Shown: positions 21,531 through 34,800 of the stretch, piece after piece
Position numbering within the stretch: the first letter of the stretch is position 1
Layout of the letters: every line of letters begins with the position of its first letter
Origin: Strix aluco
Taxonomy: Eukaryota > Chordata > Aves > Strigiformes > Strigidae
Length of the DNA stretch: 64,000 nucleotides
Assembly (NCBI RefSeq): GCF_031877795.1
Contig: NC_133935.1
Location: 49,499,330-49,563,329 of the forward strand
Direction of reading: 5' to 3'
Position numbers and translations under genes: made by a program
The notes under the pieces: model-generated
The model's input: the letters and a program-made list of their open reading frames with translations, nothing else
The model's database searches: none
Told to the model about the DNA's origin: nothing

Positions 21531-24500
21531 GTGTCTGATTTGAGTGCCCTCTGTTACCAAATTTCAACTCCCCGCCTAGATTATCAAAGGCTTAGTCTTC
21601 CCCTGCATTCATGTTACATATCATTTGCGTGTGGTCAGTAGATAGAAAGTAAGATTTGTGATGTGTACATTCAATAAAAATAATAATTATTTAAAGATAA
21701 ATTAACAAAATGTTGCAAAATATATGTATTTTTTCAGAATGGACATTAACAGTCCTCACTCCTAGATCACACAGGTCAGATTTTGCTTGCTGCCTGCAAT
21801 TTGTATTGTGATTGGTACTGTGTAGAACAACCTGACATTCTACCCCTCAATTGCAAAAATCAGGTTGTTTTGATTCTTGAGAAAAATGACACATGCAAAA
21901 AAATGCAAAAAGCACCAACCCAAAAAACCTCATTAAATTTGCCTGACTGCTAGATTATATTTCACCATCCACAGCAAAAAATAAATACATAACTCAGAAA
22001 ATAACAATAGAGACACAAATCTTGCCTCCCAGAGCTATTAGCCATTTATTTCTGAGCATAACCTCATTTACTTTTGTAACTCTTACTTCAATTTCAAAAG
22101 AAATGGATGATATTGTAGCTAATTTCACCCTGATATCAACGCTAACTTACCTTGGCCTTACATGTAGCATCATGTAGCTGGAAAAGATAATTTTATTTGG
22201 ATAGAGTTATAGCAAAAGTGCTCATTATATTTTGCATGTGTACAAGGTGTTTCCCCTGAAACTTAGAACCAACTGATTCAATTCTGTGTCTCACATTTTT
22301 CAGGTTTGATCCTGTTCCATTTTACTCTGGCAAGGATACTATGCTACTCTTTCTAATGACAGCAGCATTGGAGGTTTTAGACACTACATTAAAAAACTCT
22401 CAGGTGAGAGGAGAAGCACTTCGCAGCCTCTCTCAGAGACCAAAACAGCTACAGAAAATACAAGGCAAAGAAAACCCAAGCCCAGTGTAACTATGTTAAT
22501 AGAATTGGATCTTCTGAAATTCCTCTGTATTCTTTTGGATTAAGCGAGTTGTGCTCAGGTAAAAAGTGACCAGTATGGAAATATTTTTTTATTTCTGAAT
22601 GATTCCAAAATACTTTTGACAGTGCAATGGTAAATTAAAAAGTGATTAAACTCACTTGTTTGATGCTCAGGACTGAACAGTGAAAAATACATAAATTCTA
22701 TATTGTCCAAATTAAGAGTTTAGATGTATTTTTCTTTAAATCAATTTACCTCAATAGTGAAATAAAGTCCTTGTTTGTACAAAATAAAGTGTCTGTTTAA
22801 TATCTATTTTATATGATATTTAATATATTACAGTCACACTACAAATCTGTTGAGAGTAAAGGCATAAAATATGTGATGTACATGATATTAGTATGTAATT
22901 GGATGATGTATGTGGAAAAAATTCCAGCCAATGAGCAGAAAACAAATCTTTCCAAACAGCACAGGGGCCACCAGACGTAAATCAGAATGCATTTAAGTAG
23001 ATACTATGTTTTTGTGGATTTTTTCCATTGCTTTTAGAAAAATCTCTGTATAACATTGAGGGAGATGTAGGTAAATAGAAATACCAGGATACGTGAAAAA
23101 CATTTTCTGTAGGCTTATACAAACTAAGAACAATCAAAAGGGGCAGCAGCAACAAAAATAGTGAATATTTACCCTCCATGCTTCCAGAAGCATTTTTTAA
23201 TGCTGAATAAAAGAAGGGTAAAATTCAAACCCAAGCGCTTCACAGGTGAAAAATAGATTAACACACCGTCATTGCTTGCCAGTAGTCGTGAACATGAATG
23301 GAACCAGACAAGGTACACTAAGGCCACTTCACATGACTTCACACAACCATGGCAGTGAGAAAGAACTTCACAGAGGCTATAATTATTATTTATGACCTTA
23401 TTGAGATGTCTTTTCACATCCAGGAGAGAGGTTAACATCAGTGGGAGGTAGGCTTGCGAGTATCCACAGGTGTACTGGGGAAACGTGAATTGAAATAAGA
23501 TATGTGAAGAAGAGAAACAAATGTACATATTACCAAAATTACAAATGAATTTCAGAGCAGGTAGTTACAAATTAATAATGTGGTATTGGCTATTCAGGCA
23601 TTTACTGGAAAATAAAGAAAAACAACACAGTATCCTGATTGCTCAGGCTTTTTCTCTTCCTATCGATGGGACAGGCATCAGCAGACCTGCAGATCCAGAC
23701 AGGCAGCAGCATCTGTTTGGCTTCTCACCAGAGCTTGTCACATCTTGGGGTGAGGCTGAGAGCAGGAACGGAGCACAATGCATGCTAACACACCAAGAGG
23801 GGTACTCGTCTCATGAGAAAAAGATCCCGAGGTCTCCTGAGGGAATCTCATGCTTGTTCTTAGAGGGTCTGAGTGTTTCTGTTTGAGCCTGGCCAGGCCT
23901 CACCAGGCTTGGCAGGGGAGTAGGGCAGGGCTGTCCAGCCCTCAAGGCGTCCTAGCAGCATTCTGGCAGATGGGCATAGAAAGTGTCTGGGGATGTACTC
24001 CTTGGATAAAGACCAAAATATAGCTGGGAGTTTCAGTCTTGAGGTGCACAGCTTGAAAGGCCTTGTTTCATGACAGTACACACACCAGACTTTCTGATAC
24101 AAGATGTATCTGGATAGGAACCTCAAAATGGGGTACACCAAGGCAACCATCCTTGTTATCCAAAGGTATATAGGTGTTGCTTGACTGGTGCTGTTACCTT
24201 CTAGGCACATAGCAGGTTCTCCTCCAATGCACATGGTGATGAGCTCTGATGGTTGGTATTCAGGTAAAAATCTGTTCTGCACTTCTGTCATTTTGTCTGT
24301 TTGGGTTGGGTAGGAAGACAAGAAGTTCTGCTTAGTGTTGGGATAGTCCTAGTGCTTTGACCCAGCACACTTGTATATCATCCATGGATGAGGTAGATAC
24401 AGTGTGGCCCTAAAATTAGAGAACCATAGGGTAGACATCAGAATATTGCACTTCAAAATCAGGAGGATCATGAGGGCACACTAATGATAGTAGTGACTAC

Positions 24501-24650
24501 CAGGGAAATCTCTTCCATTTTATGTATTAGTAAATTTGTTCAATAACTAAGAGCTAGCTATACAAAAATAAAATCTGCCTGATTAAGCTATCACAGATAC
24601 ATATACAGCAATGATGGTCCAGCTTTAGGCCTCAGCTATCAAATCTCAAG

Positions 24651-24677
24651 CCAGAGTTTTTTCTCAAAAAACTCTGG
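24651..24677. repeat. Perfect inverted repeat, 12-bp arms, 3-base loop
   Basis: The arms CCAGAGTTTTTT and AAAAAACTCTGG are exact reverse complements separated by CTC. Pairing does not extend outward, so this is too short for a microRNA precursor. It could form a small cruciform. Confidence 0.85.
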
Positions 24678-26611
24678 GATTTCTTTCTCCTTGGATCTTC
24701 TGGTGTGAAAGTCTGTCAAGGTCAATCAGCACAAAGTGGCACCACTCCAAGAACCAACATGACTGACTGGAGCATGGTAGTAGTATGTTTGTCATTGGAA
24801 AGAGCCTGTTTGAATAATAATTATAATTAGTTGTATAAAGCAAAAATGTTTGGTGCCTCTATAAAAAGTTGGGTATAGGCAAAATTAAGCCTTGTGACTT
24901 TATGCAGCCACTTTCTAGGAATGTCACAGTTACAGGCTATTGTGGACACCATCTGCTGAGAACCAGGTTCTCTCCAGATTCTTCTATGTGAAATAATTTT
25001 AATTTGATTGCTTCTGGATTGCTGAACAATAATGCAAAATTTTGCATGGAATATATCCTGTATCTTCCCAATACAGAGCTGGGGGAGCTGGAGTTTTAGT
25101 TATCAGGAGCAGTAGCCTCTCTGCCAACGTTAGCCATCTTAAAGTTTGGTTCCCAGTATAAAGTAATCTTTTATTTGTCTTCCCTTATCAAGGAAGAATC
25201 ATAGGCACCTCACCAGTGCCTTTTTTTTTCTCATTTAAGGTAGATTTTTTGCGGTTATATCTCCAGAGATTCAATAGGCTAAAACCAGGTAACTTCTCTT
25301 GTAGTGAACAGACCATACTATGTCCAGTCTGGCTCTGCAAGTATAATGAATCAGGAAATTTCAAACAGCAGTTTGAAGGAAAAGGTTGATTTATTTTTGT
25401 TTAGGACAGGGGTATCTTCCTTCTTGTGCTTCATGGGTGACATAAAATAGAGTATGCAAATCAAAAACATTTCCAAATATAGCTCTGCTGTTGGCTTGGA
25501 GGTTGCTTGTGACACTAGAAAATGGCACCGCTTCCAGCACTATATGGATGACATAATGAAATGTCTTCCAGCTGAAAAGGTAGCAGTTCCTCACAGAATT
25601 AAATCTCCAAGATTAGAACAAATTTAGCAATCCTTTTTGTAGGATAAAGCAGTTCTTAGCATACGGTCTTGATAAAACTGTACATTTTTTAAACTAATGA
25701 GAGGTTTTCAGTAGTCTAGCTTGGGAGTTTGGTATCACAGTATATATTTAGCTGGAAGTATTTTCTTCAGTAAAGCTGCCAGTTTGTTCATTAGCCCTGT
25801 GTTCACAAACCAGCGATCATTTGTTAAAACTTTACCTTTCTGTTTTTGTGCATGAAGTTTCTGCCAAAGTTTTTGAAGACTGTTTTATCTCTCATCTGTG
25901 TTTTTCAGACTAAGCATATGCAATAAAAGTTTGAGGTGCATTTTGTGGGACAAGTTATCTGGGACATTTAATTTCATTTAAATGTACTCTTCCAGTCCTA
26001 TTGTCTTTGTACAATACCATGTAAATACTTAATAACAGTTCTATATAAATAAGTAAAACACTATCAGCCATTTCCCTGTTATAATATCAAGACCTACAAT
26101 TCTTCGGGCTGTTTAGCCTGTGCTCAATATTTAAATGTGCTCCAGTTGTGGACTGCTATACACCTTCATCACTTCTATGCACTGCTTCCGCACATAAAGT
26201 TGTTACTGCTTCAGAGCAGCTGGTCATGCATGATTATAAGCGGATATAGCTCTACTTTCATCCTGTCTACAATCTTGATGTATCTGTCCTCTGCTGAAAA
26301 TGAGTAATGCGGCTTCATGACAATTCAAGTGTCATCACACTGTGTTAACAAGGCCTTCATATTAGCATCAGGAGGAAATGTGTTGACACCTTGTTTACAA
26401 CCATCCTCTGTGGACGTCAAGAACCATCTCTCCTTTCACTCACATCTATTTTACGTTGGTGCAATTCCACTGGGTTTACAGGTACTTTTTCTTGACACCC
26501 ATCTGAGAAAAGGATCAGATTTGAAATTTGTCAGCTCTGCTCATTCTGGAGCTGAATGTTAGCTTAAGATCTCAGACTTGCAGAATGTTTTGAATGACTT
26601 TGTGCATAGTT

Positions 26612-26712
26612 GTTTTAAATGTAAAAGTGTAAACACAATAATGTAGTTTTAAATGTAAAAAAAAAAAAACAAACTGTTTAAATGTATAAATGTAAGCATA
26701 ATAAAGCATAAG
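26612..26712 (+). repeat. Degenerate AT-rich tandem repeat (about 3 units)
   Basis: The word GTTTTAAATGTAAA recurs at 26612 and 26646, and a related GTTTAAATGTA occurs near 26676. This gives about three decayed units of 30-34 bases, with an A13-type homopolymer in the middle unit. Confidence 0.6.
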
Positions 26713-28012
26713 CTTGATATTCATGTGAACCAAGTTTTTTTCATCCCTTTTTTTGGTACCAATTTGGTCTGGCCTTCAAATATGGGCTAGTTATTTCAAT
26801 TTTAAGTCCCTAATATGTCATTTTTAGGTTGAGATTTAAGAGAAAATTTATTTTTTTCTCAGTGTTTAAAATCTGTTCTATTTTTAAAGTATTACTTTAT
26901 GGGTGAGGTGCATCTAGAAATAAGCAGCAAAAATATAGATTCCTCTGTATCTCTGGTGTCACTGCTATCAGAAGTCTCTGGCTTCAGAAACTTCAGCACC
27001 CATCAAGACATCCCCACTACCTGATAACCGTCTACTTATAGTCTTTTACTCCTCAGTTGATCCCAGACAGACTGGTGGTGCGCACTTAACTGCCTTAAAT
27101 ACCACTCCCACTCCAGATTTTGGAGTTTCTGTCTTTCCTTTTTCAGACATTATGTTTGCCAGTCACAGAAATCCACGACTTCACTGCTGCAAGTGTCCTC
27201 ATCTCTCTCTTATGTTGACTTTCCACATTCCCTCCGCTTTTCTCACACCTTCTTCACTCTTCTTTCATCAGGTCTGTTTGTGCATTTTTTTTTCCCCTCC
27301 TTTTTTACTACAGCCATCCATGTCATTGCTGCAGTGTGGCTCTGGAGAGAAACTGTAATATTCTCCATTCCCTCACTCCTCCCCACAAGATTGTCCTGAT
27401 TCTTCTACTGAAAAGAAATCAGGAAGGAGTGAAGCATAGGCAGCTGAACTGTAATCTCTACTAGCATGAGTTCATCGGCTTCATCTTTTCTGCATTGTTA
27501 ATACCTCTATTATTTTCATCTGACTCATATAAACTATGCCTGGGAATATCATCTTTCTTCCATGTCTTGCCAACCCCATCATCACCTCAGTATGATCCAC
27601 ACTGAGGGTTTCCTTGTCCTTTCATTCCACCACAGGAAAACTCTGATTTTGTTGTCATCTCACTCTTGCCTGTGTTTCAATTTGCCCCTTCTCTCATTGT
27701 TCTCCCCTAGTGGCATAGTCAAGAGGTAATAAAGTCCACCAGCTTCTACTTTGCAAAAACAAAAAAGTACTTTTCCACTTCTCCATGCCCAGCCAGGAAT
27801 GCCGAGGGAGGAATCTGCACAGCTCTTGCTGCAGCCTCCTACTCCTATCCCCAGCAGCTGCTTACCCCTTCGCCAGCTCCTCCTCCAGCAGCCAGCTTTG
27901 CCACGCAGGACGGCTCCTCCTGCTCTGAAACTCCCTGCTGCCCTTGGGCATCGCAACCAGAAATTCACTTATGGCTCAGGGGACTGAAAATATCTGCTTA
28001 CATATAAATGTG

Positions 28013-28101
28013 TACACAGACACACACTCACGTATATAAACATGTGTGTGTATATATATATCTCCATGTGTTCATAAGCATATCTACATATGTATGTATA
28101 C
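28013..28101. repeat. TG/TA dinucleotide-rich tract
   Basis: Alternating pyrimidine-purine sequence with short CA, TG and TA runs (for example a TG run near 28044-28050 followed by TA). It is imperfect throughout and typical of an interrupted microsatellite. Confidence 0.65.
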
Positions 28102-29056
28102 ATTCTTGCATGGAAACAACTGACGTCCTGGTTCTCTTGTTTCCCTCCATAGGGCATGTTAGCATGATTGTTTTAAGTGCAGGAATGACACACCAGTTCT
28201 ACCTGCCTGTTTCAAATATTTATTGGAGGAAAATTACACTTTTGCATGTGAGTATGTATGTTTGCATCGTACAGACTTGGCTGTAGCTGATTTTTCCAAA
28301 TCCTTTCCATGTCATGTATCTCTCTCCTGCTTAACATTCTTTGAGGCAGGGCTTGGCTTTTCATACCTGTGGGCAGCTCAGAGAGGCTCCAAAGCCTACT
28401 GGTACTGGCAAAATATGTTTTAAAACAAAATATGCCTGAAAATATAACCTTCAAGAAGAATTAATGCAGATAGCTTCTGGGGTCCAGGGCTTTTCAGAAC
28501 ACTCACTACTAGGTGGAAAAAAAACCCAGCTGAATATATTACAAGTGTGTTAAATGCAGCTTTCAAATTGTTGTGCCATGGCCAACACGCTGTAATTTTT
28601 CACAGGCATTGCTGTGCTGTGGGAAAGGAGGAGGAACACAGATGAGCATTTCTTTGTGCAGGAAGCTGGGTGTTTCTCAGAAGCTCTGTCCTCTAGGCTG
28701 CTCACTCACAAGCTTGACTCCTTGCCTGAGGCTGGCAAGAGGCAAGTCTCCTTCTCTTGCGTTTCTTGCTTTCGCTCTCCCACATCTCTACAAATCCACT
28801 GATGAGCTCCACCCCTGCATTCTCACGCTTCTTACTGTGACTATAAACAGCACCTTATTCTCTGCCAAATCAAGTTATCTGCATAGGTCATTTCAACCTA
28901 ACTTTTGTGCCAAACCCATTTTAATTCAGCCAGAATATTGGCAACAACCTGTTCCTTTCCTTGGACTGCAGGAATGCTGCCCAAAAAATATCTACTATTT
29001 CAGAAACGAGAAATGACTTAATGTTAGAAGCCTGATCTCTAAACGGATGACTACAC

Positions 29057-29090
29057 TGGGGAAACTGCTTGTCTTGGGGAAACTGCTTGT
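29057..29090 (+). repeat. 18-bp tandem duplication (about 1.9 copies)
   Basis: TGGGGAAACTGCTTGT occurs at 29057-29072 and again, exactly, at 29075-29090, separated by CT. The exact match suggests a recent local duplication. Confidence 0.9.
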
Positions 29091-31085
29091 GTTTTTCCCT
29101 TGGCTGCACAATCTTGAGTCTTGTCTCCACTAGATCTTAATCCACCAGCGTCAAGGTTTCTGTATAAAATACCTTGTGTAGAAACAATTGAGATCACGAT
29201 CAGTATCTCTTTTCATTGGCCAAAATCCCAAGACAGACTAGGACTTGCCCAAGACAACTTATTAGAAGCCTATACAAGGGCCCTTTATCTACCAAAGCCA
29301 GAAGAAGAAGTAAAAATCTATTTTAAAAAAGACCAATTCAGCTCTCCTAGGTATAACCTAGAGCTTGCAGATATGACCCCTATCATAACTGATGATTTCA
29401 TGCATCTTCAGAAAAGCCCCAATGAATAAACTGACTCATTTTTGTTACCTCCAAAGCAGCTCTGTCATCAGAAGAGACACCCCCTTTTGGCAATGAGAGT
29501 CTGTATGGTTGCAGTTTAATAAGTGGGACATAGTTCTGCCCTCTTAAACCAGAACAAGAAGGGGACTCCAGGGTTACAGGCGATTGTATACTTGACTTCT
29601 AAAGCAGTCTGTGCAGAGTGCAGGAAGTTGTGTGTTTGCACACTTGTAGGTCAGGCTTATACTGAATAGTGCACCTTGACCACACTATTGCGATGATCCA
29701 CACTTCTGCTCCTCTCTCCTTACCTGCTTTTGTTCATCAGCATGTTTTTCCTTTTGCATCTGCCATCTCTTTTTTAAATGGGCTGCCAGCCATGAGTGCC
29801 CTTTTGTCTTGTCTGACTTTCCCTGCAAAGGTCCCTGTGACTTTGTTACAGCTATCACACCAAAAGCCCAAATCAGATCTTTTTTATCTCCAATCCACTG
29901 CTGTAAATAATTAAAGGGATAGTTCAGGTGATCTTTCTGCCGATGGTTTTAAGGTTTTTAAACAATTAGGAGCCATACCTTGTGCCCATAGTTAACTTAT
30001 ACAATCAGTTCTCCTTTGTCATTTCCCTACTCACTCCACCTTTGTCACATGCTCCCCCTCTTCAAGGTCATTTAAAAGCCCTGAGGGAGGGAGAAAATTA
30101 CAGCTTCTCACAGGTGTTTTTAGTACTCAGCTGGGAGGAGGGGATCCTGGTTATGAACAAGGCTTGTGCTCTTATAATGCAAGTCAGTCAGATAAAGCAG
30201 TACTGGTGATAATAAAGAACACGGTATCAAGAGAGAGACAGTAGTGATATCTGGGTGATATTTTGGATGCTTCTGCTTTCAGATATGAGCAATCTGAAGG
30301 TGCCAAACAATTGCAAGGTCATAGCATAAGGTTGTGAAGGGAAATTGAGGTAAAAGCTCTAATAAAACAATGTTTCCAGGAATCTTTATGACATGGAGAA
30401 CTCGAGGGTCAAAGACAACCCATAGCCAGGAGACACTGGAGCAGGCATGCCTTGTACCGTGAACAGGAAAACACTGTCTGTCCTCTGCAGGAACTCTTGC
30501 CTTGGGGAAGGTCAGCAGAGACAATGCACACAGATTGCTGGTGAAGAAGAAAAAGAATTAGTTATGATAGCTGTACATTTGGATTTTTTTCAGGGCTTTA
30601 ATACAGAAAACCTTAGATGAGCTTAATTGTTGGACCCTGACAGGCTGCTTTAGACAGAAGCTGCCAGTATGACCTCCTCTGAACTGGAGGAACCGTATTG
30701 CACTCTGTGAAGTCTTGAAGTGTTTTGTAGGTGTGCAGTAAGTCAAGGAACCTCAGGTTTTAAGTTTAGCTTCAGGACAGCTATCTGAGGCTCACAGTTC
30801 AAACAATTGATGCATGGTTATATTTCAGACCCTAGCAACAAACAACCAAGAACTTGGCCACTGTTTGGATTAGAGGCCTGTGTGTTAAACTGTTGGATTA
30901 CACTGCTGATGTTTTGGCAGTACATTGAAGAAGGCAAAATTTAAGTGAAATTAAAAGAGATTGCTTGTTCAATTGACTGATACAATTAACACCAGCAGGA
31001 AAAATAAAGAACAGCAACTCAAATTGGAATAGGAAAATGGCAGGTTAGAAAGTAATTGGATAAACTAGATGTGTTCAGATTGCTG

Positions 31086-31345
31086 TGCCTGGTGAAATTC
31101 ACCCCAGAATAGTGAAAGAGCTGGCTGAGGCAGCCTTAAAGCGACTTTCAATTGTTCTGAAAGAATTGCGGTGGAGCAGTGAGCATACACGAGACTGAAA
31201 GGGGGCAAGGCTAACACCTACTCAGAGGGAAAAATGAACAATTAGACTCTTTGTGACCATCTCAAAGAACACAAAGTGGTGAGTAACAGCCAAGATGGAT
31301 CAGAGCAAATCTGATCTAATCCAGTCCAAACAACCTAATTTCACA
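31086..31345 (+). pseudogene. Ancient CR1 ORF2 (reverse transcriptase) fragment
   Basis: From about 31088 one plus-strand frame reads PGEIHPRIVKELAEAALKRL. This matches the CR1/LINE reverse-transcriptase landmark of the type DGIHPRVLKELAD...KPLS. The frame is broken by stops and indels soon after. Near 31287-31345 the DNA retains the landmark ending in CCTAATTTC that follows the GF(T/V)K-type segment in old CR1 copies. It is a dead, strongly diverged remnant. Confidence 0.6.
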
Positions 31346-31714
31346 TGATGAAAAGTGGTCAGATTACTGCTGCTTCTCAAGCTGCTGTCAGCTGAGCAGG
31401 CGACGTATGCTTGGCCCACCTCCTTTGCCAAGAAAGCCTGTGTCTACAAATAAATGTATTAATTGATATATTTTTCTTCACAATTTGTGGGAAGTAAAAA
31501 GACACCGAGAGAACATCTGTTTGGATTTTTTTAAATTTTTTATTTTGAGAACAGAAGTTTCTCCATCAGTTGCAGCAAAGAAAAAAGGAATAACCTGATC
31601 TCCACATACACTATTAAAAAGTCAGAATAGACAAGGCAATACTCTTAATCTGCAACCAAAAAGAAATCACATTATAAAGAACAAAACTGTCTGATCTTAA
31701 GGGTAATTTAGTGT

Positions 31715-31845
31715 TGGACTAGATTATGGAATGGACAGCCATCACCTGAACTCTTTAAGAACCGATGAGACAAACACCTGCTAGGAATCACATGGTTATT
31801 CCTCATCCTTCCAGTTTTATTTTCCATGGTTTTCTGTGATTTAGA
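31715..31845 (+). mobile_element. Ancient CR1 3' portion, probably same element as 31086-31345
   Basis: The sequence GGAATGGACAGCC, then TTTAAGAACCGATGAGACAA, then ACACCTGCTAGGAAT follows the order of the CR1 segment usually reading TTTAAGAACAG-TTAGACAAACACCTG. It ends near TTTTCTGTGATTTAG. Orientation and order agree with the reverse-transcriptase fragment just upstream, with most of the intervening ORF2 deleted. Confidence 0.55.
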
Positions 31846-34800
31846 AAGACTTGTGGGCTCTTCTAGTGCTAGTAGAACAAATAAAACTTCCTCTGTCCGA
31901 GGAGTGAGGTGCCCTGCAGTTTGGGGGAACTAACTACCAAAACAGATACCCTAGGCAGTATTTCCCAGCCCTCTTTCCTAGGTTCAGTTCCCAGTTCCAG
32001 TCAGTTCAACTTCTTTTTGTTTTCACTTCTGCAGTGTCTAAATCTGTAGTAGCTGGCAGCCCCATGCCATGCAGAACACAGTGTTTAGGGCCACTCTGGT
32101 GTTCAGCTATACAATGAAGAAGGTAGACGGAAGAGGGATTCAATGTACTGTAACACCTGGGGGACACAGCGTGCTATCAGATAAGCACTGACCTCTGGCT
32201 GCACTGGTATCCTCCATGCACATTCAGCAAACTTTGCTTTATAAAGCTCTCCCTGTCTGCTGTATGGGTGCTGCTGGCAGGACAGGGCAGCTCCTGTCAG
32301 GCACCGAGCCCGTGGGTGGAAGCTCAATGTTCTCACCATGCACCTTCAGCATCAGCTTCTCTAGATTTTTTGTTGGGCCAAGACAGCTAATGAACAACCT
32401 TGTAAAGAATATAGCCAAGACAGCTGTAGAGACTGAGTCAGCCAATTTGCTTAGTCTGATATTTATTTCCCTCCCCCATTATGAACTACTTTACCCCCTG
32501 CAAGGTTAGTGTGTTGTTTTTTATGGAGCAACAGGCTCAGCTGGAGGCAGGAACTCAAGACAGGGGATGATATGACCCTCTGGGGGACAAACCTAACCAA
32601 GAAATATGTGTGGCAAAAATTTGATCTTTTGCATCTATCCTCTATTTTGCTGGGCAAATCTTTGTAAAATCAAATCCGCTCTGCAGGATTAGCTAGAAAC
32701 AGTCTCTAGAGCTGAAGGGCTTGTGTGTCCCACAGGAAATTCCAGTGAGAGCCATGCAACTTCTTTCCTACTAATTTCAACTGGAAATCAGATTGTTAAA
32801 CAAGTAATCTATTTAAAATTAGTCTTTGCAGATTGGTCTTCCAGCAGAAAATAATAGAAGCAAGAGTAATCCACAGAGACCAGCAAAGATTCCTGTGGAG
32901 TCTGGTGGAATTTCCATTAAAGAGATGACAACTGTCCTGAATTAGCAGTCACTGTCTTTGACAGGGAGAAGCTCATATTACCAGGGCAGCCCTATCAATT
33001 GCCAAACAGATCCTTCGAAAAGAGGGGTTAGTGACTGGTGTTTAGGTGAGAAGTGGTGCTAAGGAAGCTGGATAGAAGTGTTTTAAAAAAGGGAAATTGA
33101 AAACATGGAACAGGATGTGTGAAGGGGAAAAACTAAAACAGGCAATGCTGATCAGCAGTGGGCAGAAATAATGAAGTGCAGAGAGGTGGGAAATGCCAAG
33201 GAGAATGTTAATTTTCTGTTGATTGAAGTGTACCTGCAAAGGACAGCCTCAGTAACCCCTTCTGGCCCTTACGTATTCCCAGGTACCAGTAAACTTTTCC
33301 CTCTGAACTCATTCACTGTCTTAGAGATCATCCTCTTCTTCTCTCCTTCTGTCTTTTAAATTGTTTTCAGAAGGTTTCCCTGAATGGTGCTCAATCAGTG
33401 TCATTTATATTATCTGCAGGGAAAACCAGAGTGCGAACAGCTGCTTCCACTTGTGTAACGTTCCTCTCTTTAGGCCTTCTGCTGATGACCTCTACAGTAC
33501 ATGTGTCAAAATCTGAAATATTTATACATTGGGGTGACACTGTTCTTCTAATTAGTGCAAATGATGTTCCATGTCTTTCATAGCATCTCCTCCAAGACAG
33601 CATATGTGATCAGCTGTAGTAATAAATTCGTTCTCTCTCCCCGCTTCATTCTCTCTCTCTTCCTTGCCATGCCTAAAGCTGATTTTATTCTTGACTGAAA
33701 CCCCTTCCATTTAGCACTGTCACATTTACTGAGTATCTCAGAGTAAAACTTGATCATGTTCTCTCCAGGGAACCAAGTAAATGTCTTTATAGTAAGAGTA
33801 TGGCTAAAGCATGAGGAATAGTACACTACCTTCAACCCTGTTAAGGCTGAAGCCATGCTATTGAGTTTATTTAGAATGCCACATCTGAGATGCTGTTCCT
33901 CCAACAACGATCTGTACAACAGTGAGCAGGACGGGTTGGAAGTAAAAGCAAAGTAAGCAACTGTGTTAGGCCTCATGCTCTGGAAGAAGCTCAAAGACCT
34001 GCACCTATTTGGCATTTCATGAGCTGGAGCTTGATCTTTCTCTCTGTCTGTAACTCAGAACCTGGCTGAAGTCTATCACTCCTGGCATCCTGGAGCTTTG
34101 CTCCTGAAAACTTGGGCCCCTGCAAACTCTGTCATCGACCCTGAATAAAATGAGAATTGGCTTAACACTGCCAGGTGTCATGGGTAATATTAAACTGTCA
34201 TATAACTCTCCAGAAGGCCAAGAGAGAAAATAAGCAGATCTGAAACGGATGCTATTCCAGCTGCTCACTGAAAAGTATTTCGTAACACTTTCCTCAACAC
34301 TGTAAATATGAAATCCTTCTGCCAGTAACCCTTAGAGAGAGCTAAATATTCTTATGCCCAAATGAGTCAATTGAGGCACAGAGGAGTGAGATCGCTGGAG
34401 GGGGGCAATGCTAGAGAACAGCTCAGCAGCGTCCTTCCAGCTACCTGCTCTGAGCACTCCATGTACATGATCTGCCCCTGGGGCCTCTGCTGCAGCTTGG
34501 TGTGAGGGATGGGAGCATCAGGCTGGATTTAGAGCACCTTGATTGTCTGGTCCCCAGGGTGTTCCCAAGGCATAGTTTAGAGCAGCTCTGTCACTATTCC
34601 TCCACACGACATCAGCTTCCCACTGCCGTGGACAGGCAGTGCTGGTGCCCAGGGTTGGTGGCAACAGACTCGCATTGCACTGCTGCAAGACAGCCAGGCT
34701 TTGCTGTTCCATTTCAGCATTATGACAGCACAGAAGTTGTCTAGAAGCTTTCTGCTTCTAGACCTTTCATTCTGCTATGGCAGAAGCATATGGGCCATTT

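Larger units (their letters stand above)
21531..31085. other. Intergenic spacer with small repeats, no gene seen
   Basis: About 9.6 kb of mostly AT-rich unique sequence, especially 22560-22900. It contains a perfect short hairpin (24651-24677), a degenerate AT-rich tandem repeat (26612-26712), a TG/TA-rich tract (28013-28101) and an 18-bp direct duplication (29057-29090). A 153-codon minus-strand frame at 23860-24321 has no family signature and I treat it as chance. Confidence 0.55.

Noticed and set aside
23860..24321. 153-codon minus-strand frame, considered as a retroviral or receptor fragment
   Set aside because: I could not match any motif to a retroviral gene or known protein, and no LTR or other retroviral landmark lies nearby.
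29121..29429. 102-codon plus-strand frame with a peptide-like composition
   Set aside because: It reads plausibly but resembles no family I know and has no flanking splice sites or neighbours to support it.
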